Position numbers and translations under genes: made by a program
From: Bacillota bacterium
Lineage (GTDB): Bacteria; Bacillota; Clostridia; Peptostreptococcales; Anaerovoracaceae
Length of the DNA stretch: 64,000 bases
Direction of reading: 5' to 3'
Assembly: GCA_017437745.1 (NCBI GenBank)
Contig: JAFRYI010000018.1
Coordinates: forward strand, 35,560 to 99,559
Notes under the pieces: generated by a model
What the model saw: the letters and a program-made list of their open reading frames with translations, nothing else
The model's database searches: none
Told to the model about the DNA's origin: nothing
Part shown: positions 51,340 to 58,683 of the stretch, one piece after another
Layout: each line of letters begins with the position of its first letter
Numbering within the stretch: the first letter of the stretch is position 1

Positions 51340-51364
51340 GCAGTTAAATCAAAAGGGGTATTAC

Positions 51365-51436
51365 ATGTACTCGTTCGAATGGGATGAGAGAAAGAGCAAA
51401 GTCAATGCAATAAAACACGGTGTAACATTAGCTTAA
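51365..51436 (+). pseudogene. Truncated BrnT toxin
   Basis: 23 codons: MYSFEWDERKSKVNAIKHGV is the canonical BrnT N-terminus (FEWDExKxxxNxxKHGV), then LA and stop. A full BrnT has about 90 residues, so the catalytic part is lost. The antitoxin gene starts 10 bp later, which points to an internal deletion. Confidence 0.8.
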
Positions 51437-51446
51437 GGATAAAACT

Positions 51447-51722
51447 ATGAGTAAAATAATGAAAGAGCATATAGCACAGACTGCGATCGCGGAAGACGAC
51501 GAGCTGCTGGAAAAGGAATTCGATTTCAGCAAAGCTGTTCGCAACCCGTATGCAAAAGCGCTTAAAAAGCAGATATCGATCAAGGTGGATCCGATGGTGC
51601 TGGACTATTTTAAGGAACAGGCGATGGATACCGGCATCCCTTATCAGACCCTGATAAATCTATACCTGAGAGACTGTGTAAAGGCCAACCGTAAGCTGGA
51701 TCTGACCTGGCGCGCATCGTGA
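51447..51722 (+). CDS. brnA: BrnA-type antitoxin, orphan
   Basis: 91 residues with a ribbon-helix-helix-like C-terminus: LKKQISIKVDPMVLDYFKEQ and GIPYQTLINLYLRDCV. BrnA normally binds BrnT and represses the brnTA promoter. Here the promoter, antitoxin and start of the toxin remain but the toxin is truncated. It might still act as a DNA-binding repressor. Followed by the MmcQ/YjbR gene after 4 bp. Confidence 0.82.
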   Translation: MSKIMKEHIAQTAIAEDDELLEKEFDFSKAVRNPYAKALKKQISIKVDPMVLDYFKEQAMDTGIPYQTLINLYLRDCVKANRKLDLTWRAS

Positions 51723-51726
51723 TAAC

Positions 51727-52191
51727 ATGACCAGAGCTCAGCTTATACAAGAGATATCGGAGCACTACGGGACGGAGCCGGAGTACATATTCCGGGACGA
51801 GCCGGACATCTGCGTGTTCCGGCACGCGGGCAACCGCAAGTGGTTCGCGATCATCATGAAGGTGTCCGGGCGTTTGCTGGGCCTTAAAGATCCGGAGCCG
51901 CTGGACGTGGTCAACTTCAAGGCGGACCCGCTCTACATAGGGTCCATGCTTAGGGAGCCCGGCTTTCATCCGGCGTATCACATGAACAAGACTCACTGGA
52001 TAACGGCAGTGCTGGAAAGCGACGGTAAGCGCGGCAGCGAGGGACCTTCGGAACGAAAGGCATCCGGCAGCGCGGCATGCGCCGCCGACGAGGACATCCA
52101 GATGCTGCTGGATCAGAGCTTCGAACTGACCGCGGTAAAGGGCTGGCACGACAAGAGAAAGAGTCTGGAAGAGACCGAGGAGTGGATATGA
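51727..52191 (+). CDS. MmcQ/YjbR-family protein with a nitroreductase-like tail
   Basis: 154 residues. The family core is clear (KWFAIIMKVSGRLLGL, DVVNFKADPLYIGSMLREPG, AYHMNKTHWITAVL, QMLLDQSFELT). The last 18 residues (VKGWHDKRKSLEETEEWI) are not part of that family but copy the C-terminus of the nitroreductase at 50644-51159; 27 bases in a row are identical. A Ser/Gly-rich insertion (about 100-120) is also unusual. The protein may bind DNA or act in resistance; function not established. Confidence 0.85.
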   Translation: MTRAQLIQEISEHYGTEPEYIFRDEPDICVFRHAGNRKWFAIIMKVSGRLLGLKDPEPLDVVNFKADPLYIGSMLREPGFHPAYHMNKTHWITAVLESDGKRGSEGPSERKASGSAACAADEDIQMLLDQSFELTAVKGWHDKRKSLEETEEWI

Positions 52192-52940
52192 ACGGAGAGA
52201 CTAGAGGGCAGTTCAGAAAACGCCTTTTCGAAATAATAGAAAAATCCAACGAGAACGACAAGCCGAGCCACATCTATGATCTGTTCATGATCGTAATCAT
52301 TATTGCCAGCCTGGTACCTCTTGCTTTTAAAGAAGAGACGCTGGCTATGCTGATCATAGACAAGATCGCGATGGTCATATTTATAATCGACTATTTCCTG
52401 CGATGGATCACGGCGGACTATAAGTTCGAGAACCATTCTGCGATTTCGTTTATAAGGTATCCGGTATCATTAATGGCAATAATAGACCTGGTATCTATAC
52501 TTCCGTCTCTATCTGTAATAAGCCAGGGATTTAAGGTGCTTAGAGTCCTTAGAATGATACGCGCTCTAAGAGTGCTTCGCATCTTTAAAGGCCTGCGATA
52601 TTCAAGCAGCTTCATGATAATCGGCAAGGTAATCAAGTCCTCCAGAAGATCTCTTGTTGCTGTAATAACGTTAGCCGTTGCGTACATACTGATATCTGCG
52701 CTTATAATCTTTAATGCCGAGCCGGACTCCTTCGGAACATTCTTCGACGCAGTTTACTGGGCTACGGTTTCTCTTACAACGGTAGGCTACGGAGACATTT
52801 ACCCTGTTACTGCTCTTGGACGGTTGATTGCTATGATATCCTCGCTGTTCGGCATAGCGGTGGTCGCTCTTCCGGCAGGCATCATTACCGCCGGATACAT
52901 GCAGGAGATACAGAAGCGGGATGAAGAACAACAGGAGTAG
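52188..52940 (+). CDS. Voltage-gated potassium channel, six-helix type
   Basis: 250 residues starting at ATG 52188 (4-bp overlap with the preceding stop). Segment S4 has regularly spaced arginines (KVLRVLRMIRALRVLRIFK), and the pore filter is TVSLTTVGYGDIYP. A cytoplasmic N-terminus and a short C-terminal tail (IQKRDEEQQE) complete a Kv-like subunit that should form tetramers. Confidence 0.93.
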   Translation: MNGETRGQFRKRLFEIIEKSNENDKPSHIYDLFMIVIIIASLVPLAFKEETLAMLIIDKIAMVIFIIDYFLRWITADYKFENHSAISFIRYPVSLMAIIDLVSILPSLSVISQGFKVLRVLRMIRALRVLRIFKGLRYSSSFMIIGKVIKSSRRSLVAVITLAVAYILISALIIFNAEPDSFGTFFDAVYWATVSLTTVGYGDIYPVTALGRLIAMISSLFGIAVVALPAGIITAGYMQEIQKRDEEQQE

Positions 52941-53077
52941 TTGAGGTGCAGTGTTTAGCAACACTTTGAAGGCTCAAAACAGCGCGCCTGAGAGGTTTTA
53001 TAAGCGCAAACGATAATCGATGCGATAGAATGAAAAAATTGCCCCAAAAGGGCGATTTCCGGAAAAGGAGAAAGGCC

Positions 53078-53305
53078 ATGCCGTACATTGCAGTAAAAGG
53101 ATTCCCCAAGGACGACGAGACAAAGAAAAAGGTAGTAGAGGAGATCAACGAGGTGTTCCTTAAGTACTGGGGCTGCCCGCAGAAGGCGATAAACATCTCG
53201 CTGGAGGCCATAGACCCTGCCGACTGGGACGAAAGGATAACGAACGGCGAGATCCCGCAGAACAAAGAGTACATGATGATCCTGGACGGCGAGAAACAGT
53301 ATTAG
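53078..53305 (+). CDS. 4-oxalocrotonate tautomerase-family protein
   Basis: 75 residues starting at ATG 53078 with AAAAGGAGAAAGG, which leaves Pro directly after Met (MPYIAVKGF). Pro1 is the catalytic base of the family. An in-frame upstream ATG at 53030 would bury Pro1 and is rejected. WDERITNGEIPQNKEYM at the end resembles the longer 4-OT-like proteins. Substrate unknown. Confidence 0.88.
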   Translation: MPYIAVKGFPKDDETKKKVVEEINEVFLKYWGCPQKAINISLEAIDPADWDERITNGEIPQNKEYMMILDGEKQY

Positions 53306-53356
53306 GAATAAAGCACAAAATGGTACAATAAATGCAAGCTTTTGCCTCCGCTGTTA

Positions 53357-53385
53357 TTGACAAAACAGTTTGAGGTCCATATACT
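53357..53385 (+). promoter_or_regulatory. Promoter of a small RNA or leader
   Basis: TTGACA (53357-53362), 17-bp spacer, TATACT (53380-53385). The next gene begins only at 53499, behind a terminator-like hairpin. Confidence 0.82.
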
Positions 53386-53391
53386 ATATTT

Positions 53392-53449
53392 GACAGAGCC
53401 CACCACGCATAAGGCGGCAACGCACTGCGGACCACGGTGGGACTTTTTT
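53392..53449 (+). ncRNA. Candidate small RNA of about 58 nt
   Basis: It starts just after the promoter at 53357-53385 and ends in a hairpin whose outer stem is CCCACC (53399-53404) with GGTGGG (53436-53441), followed by ACTTTTTTAT. The inner part can pair CGCA with TGCG. No start codon with an SD lies inside. It may be a free sRNA or an attenuated leader for the zinc-ribbon gene 50 bp downstream. No known family recognised. Confidence 0.55.
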
Positions 53450-53498
53450 ATCCATGGAGAATTGATATGGTAGATCTTAAGCCCGCATTAACCTAGGG

Positions 53499-53933
53499 AT
53501 GCTTAACTTCTTAATGACGATCCTTGGTGTCATATTCATATACGGGGCGTTTAAGGGCGTCTCTATATGGCAGACCGGAGCTTCCGCAGCGGATCTTACA
53601 TCCACGGAAATGCTGCTGATGCTTATAGGATTGTTTGTTGTGGGAGTTGTGCTCCTGTATTTCGGATTTATCAGGAACGTACGTAAAAGAAGGGCGCAGG
53701 CCATGTCGGCAGCGCAGAACGGATCGAATTCCGGGAAGTCACAGCGGAGGGTAGCTTACTGGACTCAGCGGACTCACATTTTCCGCAGCGACGAGTACGA
53801 GTGCTCTGCTTGCGGAGCAAAGACAGACAGACCATATAAAAGATGCCCTAACTGCAGAGCAATAATGAAAAGCGCCAGGTACGATCCGTCCTGGGTGGAC
53901 GAGATCGAATTCATGGACGCTATCGATGATTAA
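53499..53933 (+). CDS. Two-span membrane protein with C-terminal zinc ribbon
   Basis: 144 residues: two transmembrane segments (about 1-20 and 40-62), a basic stretch (RNVRKRRAQ), then a zinc ribbon with CSACG and CPNCR and an acidic end (EIEFMDAIDD). The start is weakly supported (TTAACCTAGGG upstream, no strong SD). Function unknown. Confidence 0.65.
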   Translation: MLNFLMTILGVIFIYGAFKGVSIWQTGASAADLTSTEMLLMLIGLFVVGVVLLYFGFIRNVRKRRAQAMSAAQNGSNSGKSQRRVAYWTQRTHIFRSDEYECSACGAKTDRPYKRCPNCRAIMKSARYDPSWVDEIEFMDAIDD

Positions 53934-53969
53934 GATATAAAACAATAAACATATAGGCAGGTCACAGTC

Positions 53970-55568
53970 ATGAAAAAGTTTCTCAGTGTAGTATTAGCTC
54001 TCGTTCTGGTATTCTCGCTCGCGTCGTGCGGGGGAGGGATACTGTCCGAGGCGGAGAACATCGTAAACAGCGCGGAAAACGGCGGCCAGGGCAATGGCAG
54101 CGGTCAGAGCGGTCCGTCGGGGCCGGTATCGGATCCGGGTAATCTTGCCGGCGCCTTCGTGTCGGACGTAATGATGCAGGGCAACGGCTTAAGCGATTTC
54201 GACCTTAAGTTCCTTAAGCTGGAGAACGGCGCGGAGAACAAGATCTACAGCCCGCTGTCCATAAAGTACGCGCTCCAGATGCTGGCGGAAGCGTCCGGCG
54301 GCGACAGCAGGGCGCAGATAGACGGAGTTATAGGCAAGTATGCAAGCCGCAAGTACGTAAACAGCGCAAACCTGTCGCTTGCCAACGCAATGTTCATACG
54401 GGACAGCTTTGCCGCTTCGGTAAAGAGCGACTACACCGCGAAGCTTAAGAGCGCCTACGACGCGGACGTCGTTACGGACAGCTTCGCAAGCCCGGACCCG
54501 CTCAACAACTGGGTAAAGGACAAGACACTGGGACTTATCCCCAAGGCGGTGGACGACCTTACCGGCCTGGACTACGTGCTTGTAAACGCTCTGGCCATAG
54601 ACATGGAGTGGGTAAAGAAGATCCAGCCGGAAACGGGCAGCTACAGCGCATATCTTAAGAACGAAAGCTACGCCAGCGGAGATCCGTCCTGGCCTCAGAG
54701 CTACGGACTGTGGGTTGGCCCCCTTATGGCGATGGGCTTACACAGGCTTGAGTTTGCCGGCGCCAAAGCGGCTAACTCCGTGCAGATAGCCGCGGCAGCC
54801 AACAAGTACGACATAATCTCCGCCCTGGGCGAGGACAACATACGCAATACCGTCCTCGAAGAGTACAAGAAGTACAAGGCGGGCGGCGGCTGGGAGTACA
54901 AGCCGTTCGACATAGAAGAGTACATGGCGGACCTTAAGGGCAACTACGGCCAGATAAGCAGCTCCACGGACTTCCTGTTCCACGACGACGACAACGTAAA
55001 GATGTTCGCCAAGGACCTTAAGACCTACGACGGGGCCACTCTGCAGTACGTAGGCATAATGCCCAAGGCCATGCCCCTGGCGGCTTTCATAGAGGCGTCG
55101 GACGCTGGGACCATAAATACTCTGCTGAGCGGCCTTAAGCCCATAGAGGCAAGCAGCTTCGAGGAAGGCTATCTTACGATAATAAAGGGCTACATCCCCG
55201 TGTTCAGCTTCGACTACGAGCTTAAGCTTAAGCAGGACCTTATGGACATTGGCATTACGGACGTGTTCGACGCTCAGAAGGCGGACCTGTCCGGCCTGTC
55301 CACGTCTCAGTCGTACATAGGCACCGCGGTCCACAAAGCCACGATCGACTTCTCCAACGACGGCATCAAAGCCGGCGCAGTGACAGCCATGGGCGGCCTG
55401 GGCGACGCCGGCCCCGGCTTCGAGTACTACTGGGAAGTCCCCGTAAAGAGGATAGACCTTACGTTCAACCAGCCGTTCATGTATCTGATCCGCGACAAGG
55501 CGACCGGCGAGGTCTGGTTTACCGGAACCGTGTACCAGCCGACCGAGTATACAGGGCCGGTGTGGTGA
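53970..55568 (+). CDS. Serpin-family lipoprotein
   Basis: 532 residues with lipobox LASCGG. A Gly/Asn/Ser-rich spacer (about 25-60) leads to a serpin fold: NKIYSPLSIKYALQMLAEAS (helix B region), LSLANAMFI, the VHKATIDFSNDGIKAGAVTA stretch corresponding to the hinge before the reactive-centre loop, and FNQPFMYLIRDKATGEVWFTG near the end. The hinge has small residues (KAGAVTA), compatible with an inhibitor, but the loop (about MGGLGDAGPGF) is glycine-rich. It is larger than usual because of insertions around 230-330. A surface inhibitor of host or neighbour proteases is likely. Confidence 0.88.
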   Translation: MKKFLSVVLALVLVFSLASCGGGILSEAENIVNSAENGGQGNGSGQSGPSGPVSDPGNLAGAFVSDVMMQGNGLSDFDLKFLKLENGAENKIYSPLSIKYALQMLAEASGGDSRAQIDGVIGKYASRKYVNSANLSLANAMFIRDSFAASVKSDYTAKLKSAYDADVVTDSFASPDPLNNWVKDKTLGLIPKAVDDLTGLDYVLVNALAIDMEWVKKIQPETGSYSAYLKNESYASGDPSWPQSYGLWVGPLMAMGLHRLEFAGAKAANSVQIAAAANKYDIISALGEDNIRNTVLEEYKKYKAGGGWEYKPFDIEEYMADLKGNYGQISSSTDFLFHDDDNVKMFAKDLKTYDGATLQYVGIMPKAMPLAAFIEASDAGTINTLLSGLKPIEASSFEEGYLTIIKGYIPVFSFDYELKLKQDLMDIGITDVFDAQKADLSGLSTSQSYIGTAVHKATIDFSNDGIKAGAVTAMGGLGDAGPGFEYYWEVPVKRIDLTFNQPFMYLIRDKATGEVWFTGTVYQPTEYTGPVW

Positions 55569-55661
55569 GGCGTAGTAAGTATTAGGCCGCGCGACCCACG
55601 ATTGTTAGTTTGTGGACTGCGTGGCCCGCGGACCTTGGAATTTAAGGCTTTAGGAGACTTT

Positions 55662-56243
55662 GTGACACCTATTGTTATAGACTTGGAATGGAATCACGCG
55701 ATGCCCGGAAGGCGCCCCGTCGACGGCCTGCCTAACGAGATAATTCAGATCGGGGCGGCCAGGATCGACGACGGTTTTAACGTTGTCTCCACGTTCTCCG
55801 AGCTGATAAAGCCGTGCTATTACCCGCGCCTGTGCAAGGACATCACGGAGCTGACGCTGATCAAAGACGCGGACCTGGAGGGCGCGGCGCCGTTCCTTCA
55901 GGTGATGGAGGCATTCCGCGACTGGTGCGGCACCGGCTACGTGTTCGTCTCCTGGGGCCCCAACGACATCCTGGAGCTGCGCCGCAACTGCGACAAGTTC
56001 GGCTTTGCCACCGACTGGATCGCCGACTGCTTCGACGCCCAGCTGATGTTCGACGACATGAAGATGCAGGAGGACCGCAACTGGCCGCTCAACTACGCGC
56101 TCTACCACTTTAACGAAAAGCCAGCCGGCGCACACAACGCCCTCGCCGACGTCCTCAGCACCGTCAGTGTCCTTAAGCACCTGGACCTGACGGATGGACT
56201 GGAGGATGAGTATTATAAAGTTATAGTGGATGATGGGTTATAA
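55662..56243 (+). CDS. DEDDh 3'-5' exonuclease domain protein
   Basis: 193 residues from GTG 55662 with TAGGAGAC upstream; the frame is open for 20 more codons but without an SD. Exo I is VIDLEWNHAM (Asp, Glu), Exo II region SWGPNDILELRRN, and Exo III HNALADVLST (His, Asp). It resembles short exonuclease proteins of the RNase T/DnaQ fold; the substrate is unknown. Confidence 0.85.
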   Translation: MTPIVIDLEWNHAMPGRRPVDGLPNEIIQIGAARIDDGFNVVSTFSELIKPCYYPRLCKDITELTLIKDADLEGAAPFLQVMEAFRDWCGTGYVFVSWGPNDILELRRNCDKFGFATDWIADCFDAQLMFDDMKMQEDRNWPLNYALYHFNEKPAGAHNALADVLSTVSVLKHLDLTDGLEDEYYKVIVDDGL

Positions 56244-56296
56244 TCCAAATAAATGTTTATGTGAAATCATAATAGTCTTTAAACAGGAGGGCTGGC

Positions 56297-56545
56297 ATGG
56301 CAAGAAAATCAGCAAGATTAATAGGCAAATTAATCGGGAAAAATGCTCATGAGATAAACACTATGCTTGAGGAAATTGGGTTCATAAAAAAGGATTCTGA
56401 TTACGTATCAAAAACAGGTGCTAAACTTTGGAGAATTACTGATTTGGGCAAGAAGCACGGGGATTATTCAGCGCATCCGTATAGCAATGGGTTTGTGTGG
56501 GATGATGAGGTTGCTGAAATTCTCAAAAAAGTGTTTAAATTATAA
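56297..56545 (+). CDS. Small AT-rich hypothetical protein
   Basis: 82 residues with ACAGGAGG SD. It is basic at the N-terminus (ARKSARLIGKLIGKNAHEIN) with a central KTGAKLWRITDLGKKHG that resembles a winged-helix or phage Rha/antirepressor-like end. The base composition is far lower in GC than the flanking genes. First of three such genes in a row. Confidence 0.65.
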   Translation: MARKSARLIGKLIGKNAHEINTMLEEIGFIKKDSDYVSKTGAKLWRITDLGKKHGDYSAHPYSNGFVWDDEVAEILKKVFKL

Positions 56546-56584
56546 TGAATTACCTAATAAAGCGGACGAATAAAAGAGGACACT

Positions 56585-57592
56585 ATGGAAGACAATATCA
56601 TCGTGCTGCAAGGCAATAAGCCAGAGAATCAGGAAAACCCGGAACAACCAAAGGAATTATTGTTTACTGCATTGAGAGTAAAAATGCAGCAGACTGAGCA
56701 TGCTGTTGAAAAGATTTATTCTGAAATCGTTAAGATGGTTCCGAGTTTGATGCAGATTAAAGAGGCGACCAAAAAAGGATATCGACTTGTAGTGGACGCA
56801 TCAGAACGGTTGCTTAATGATATTGAAACAGGGAAGGTAAAACTTTCAGTAGAAAAAGATGGCAAAATAGTTGCTCAGATAAGGGAGGCAAATGGCCAAT
56901 ATGGGGGGAAACTACCTATAAAGAAAGAAGTTTATGCTAAAGGACTCGATCCGGTCCAGATGGCAAATGCTATTCAAATGATGGCAATGAAAGAGCAGCT
57001 TGATGCAATCGAGGCGCAGATACAATTTATCGATCAAAGTGTTCAAGATGTGTTACAGGGACAGCAAAATGACAGAATAGGGCTGTATTACAGCGGATTT
57101 GCTTTATATCTGGAATCACAAAGCGTTAACGATAAAAGCTTAAAAAACACACTCGTTGGGCAAGCTCTTAGATCATTATCTGAATCATCGTATCAACTAG
57201 GTTTAAAAATGCAGTCGGATATTGAGTATTTGGCAGCAGGAGAGTATAAGAAGGCTAAGGGGAAAAGCGTCAACCTGATAGATTCTCGCATGGATTCTAT
57301 AAATCAATCATTTGGATATATACATCAGAATTTCATGCTTCGTGCAGCAATTTATTGTAACGAAGGTGAATTATCCTCTATGAGTGTAGTTCTTAATGAG
57401 TATTCCAGATTCATTAATCAAACGATAAAAAATAATGCTGATCTCTTATCGCAATGTGATAAAAATGATGATGGAACAGATAGAGGAGTATGGCATTCCC
57501 GCAAAAAACTGCAGTTAGACACATCAGAGATCTATAAGAAAATAGCAGAGCAAAACAAGGTCATTTATCTGGATTTTGCCAAGGAGGCATAA
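56585..57592 (+). CDS. AT-rich hypothetical protein, helical, 335 residues
   Basis: 335 residues with AGAGGACACT upstream. Almost entirely helical, with Gln/Glu/Lys-rich stretches and no membrane segment; PIKKEVYAKGLDPVQMANAI and MKEQLDAIEAQIQFIDQSVQ suggest a coiled coil. No catalytic motif seen. Second gene of the AT-rich cassette, ending 1 bp before the next gene. Confidence 0.7.
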   Translation: MEDNIIVLQGNKPENQENPEQPKELLFTALRVKMQQTEHAVEKIYSEIVKMVPSLMQIKEATKKGYRLVVDASERLLNDIETGKVKLSVEKDGKIVAQIREANGQYGGKLPIKKEVYAKGLDPVQMANAIQMMAMKEQLDAIEAQIQFIDQSVQDVLQGQQNDRIGLYYSGFALYLESQSVNDKSLKNTLVGQALRSLSESSYQLGLKMQSDIEYLAAGEYKKAKGKSVNLIDSRMDSINQSFGYIHQNFMLRAAIYCNEGELSSMSVVLNEYSRFINQTIKNNADLLSQCDKNDDGTDRGVWHSRKKLQLDTSEIYKKIAEQNKVIYLDFAKEA

Positions 57593-57593
57593 T

Positions 57594-57875
57594 ATGGCAA
57601 AGAAAAAGGGTTGTTTGAATCCAAATTGTCCGTCTCACGAAAAAAGAAAAATGTACGATGAGGCATACATAAGGTGCCCGGATTGCGGTGAAATCTTAAG
57701 CTATGTCTGCAAAGGCTGTTATATGAAATTGCCTAATGGGGCCAAGACTCTTTGCGTTAGATGTGAAGAAGAAAAAAAGGACAAGAGGAAACTGTTTAGA
57801 AAAAATACTGGTAAGGCTTTTGCTGGAGCTGCAGCTATAGCAGTTGTTGCAATAAAAAAAATAGTTAGCAAGTAG
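57594..57875 (+). CDS. AT-rich zinc-ribbon protein with membrane tail
   Basis: 93 residues starting at ATG 57594 (CAAGGAGGC SD). It has cysteine pairs CLNPNC, CPDCG, CKGC and CVRC, giving one or two zinc ribbons, followed by a basic stretch and a short hydrophobic C-terminal helix (GAAAIAVVAIKKIVSK). Third gene of the cassette. Possibly a membrane-tethered partner of the coiled-coil protein. Confidence 0.7.
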   Translation: MAKKKGCLNPNCPSHEKRKMYDEAYIRCPDCGEILSYVCKGCYMKLPNGAKTLCVRCEEEKKDKRKLFRKNTGKAFAGAAAIAVVAIKKIVSK

Positions 57876-57884
57876 CGTATTCTC

Positions 57885-58562
57885 ATGCCATTCGCCCCAT
57901 ACATTCAAACTGAACAAGACCTTGTCGACGCTGTGCAGGAGTACGGCATAGTGCCGTATTTTGCCAACAGCATTCCGGGGTTCTCGATCGAGGAGCACGT
58001 GGATCCGAGGGCGTGGTTCTACGACGGCATAAAGGGCGTCTGGGAGTGGAAGGGACCGGTCATTCAGGAGGCCGGCTGCGCGTACGGCAAGTTCTTCCGG
58101 AAGAAGGCGGCGTTCGTGCGGCGTGACGTGTTCGCGGACCTGGCCAACTACAGGCGCAACGGCTACGACTACGAGGGCTTCTTTAACGACGGCTTCGCGT
58201 CGCTTAAGGACAAGGCGCTCTACGACCTGCTGGAGGCCAAGGGGCCGCTGCTGTCCAAGGAGCTGAAAAAGCTTGGAAATTACCGCAAGGGCGGGTCGTC
58301 CGGCTTCGACACGATAGTAGGTCGGCTGCAGGCGCAGTGCTTTGCGCTGATCTCGGACTTCGTGTACCAGACGGACCGTTTCGGCAACGAGTACGGCTGG
58401 GGGATCGCGGAGTACGCCACCCCGGAGCAGTTCTTCGGTGGCGGCTTTGCGCAGGATGTCTACCGCTGCGAGCCCGAGGAATCTTACGACCGCCTGCTGG
58501 CGCACGTAAGCAGACTGTTCCCGTCCGTGAATATGGAAGAGATAAAGAGGTTTGTAGGATAA
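57885..58562 (+). CDS. AlkZ-related winged-helix-like protein
   Basis: 225 residues. GPVIQEAGCAYGKFFRKKAA, LLSKELKKLGNYRKGGSSGF and YGWGIAEYATPEQFFG match, as far as I recall, a clostridial family annotated as AlkZ-related (winged-helix). It is GC-rich like the host, unlike the three genes before it. No SD precedes the ATG at 57885. The AT-rich cassette may have inserted directly upstream and removed its original leader. Confidence 0.6.
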   Translation: MPFAPYIQTEQDLVDAVQEYGIVPYFANSIPGFSIEEHVDPRAWFYDGIKGVWEWKGPVIQEAGCAYGKFFRKKAAFVRRDVFADLANYRRNGYDYEGFFNDGFASLKDKALYDLLEAKGPLLSKELKKLGNYRKGGSSGFDTIVGRLQAQCFALISDFVYQTDRFGNEYGWGIAEYATPEQFFGGGFAQDVYRCEPEESYDRLLAHVSRLFPSVNMEEIKRFVG

Positions 58563-58600
58563 TATTGCCGTACCTGATTACGGCTGAATAAGTATTGCTG

Positions 58601-58616
58601 AAAACGGTACAGACAT
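58601..58616 (+). repeat. Copy 3 of the AAAACGGTACAGACAT word
   Basis: 16 bp identical to the copies at 44419 and 51226 (minus). It lies 68 bp upstream of the nuclease gene at 58684. Confidence 0.8.
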
Positions 58617-58655
58617 TGCGCTGCCGCGTTGACTTCCGTGGAAAAAGATGGAATC

Positions 58656-58678
58656 ATCCCTCCTGTAACAGGAGGGAT
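58656..58678 (+). promoter_or_regulatory. Hairpin that hides the SD of the nuclease gene
   Basis: ATCCCTCCT (58656-58664) pairs perfectly with AGGAGGGAT (58670-58678), loop GTAAC. The AGGAGG of the 3' arm is the only SD, 8 bp before the ATG at 58684. The start would be blocked unless the stem is opened. TTTTCT follows, so it could alternatively act as a terminator of upstream transcription. Confidence 0.6.
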
Positions 58679-58683
58679 TTTCT

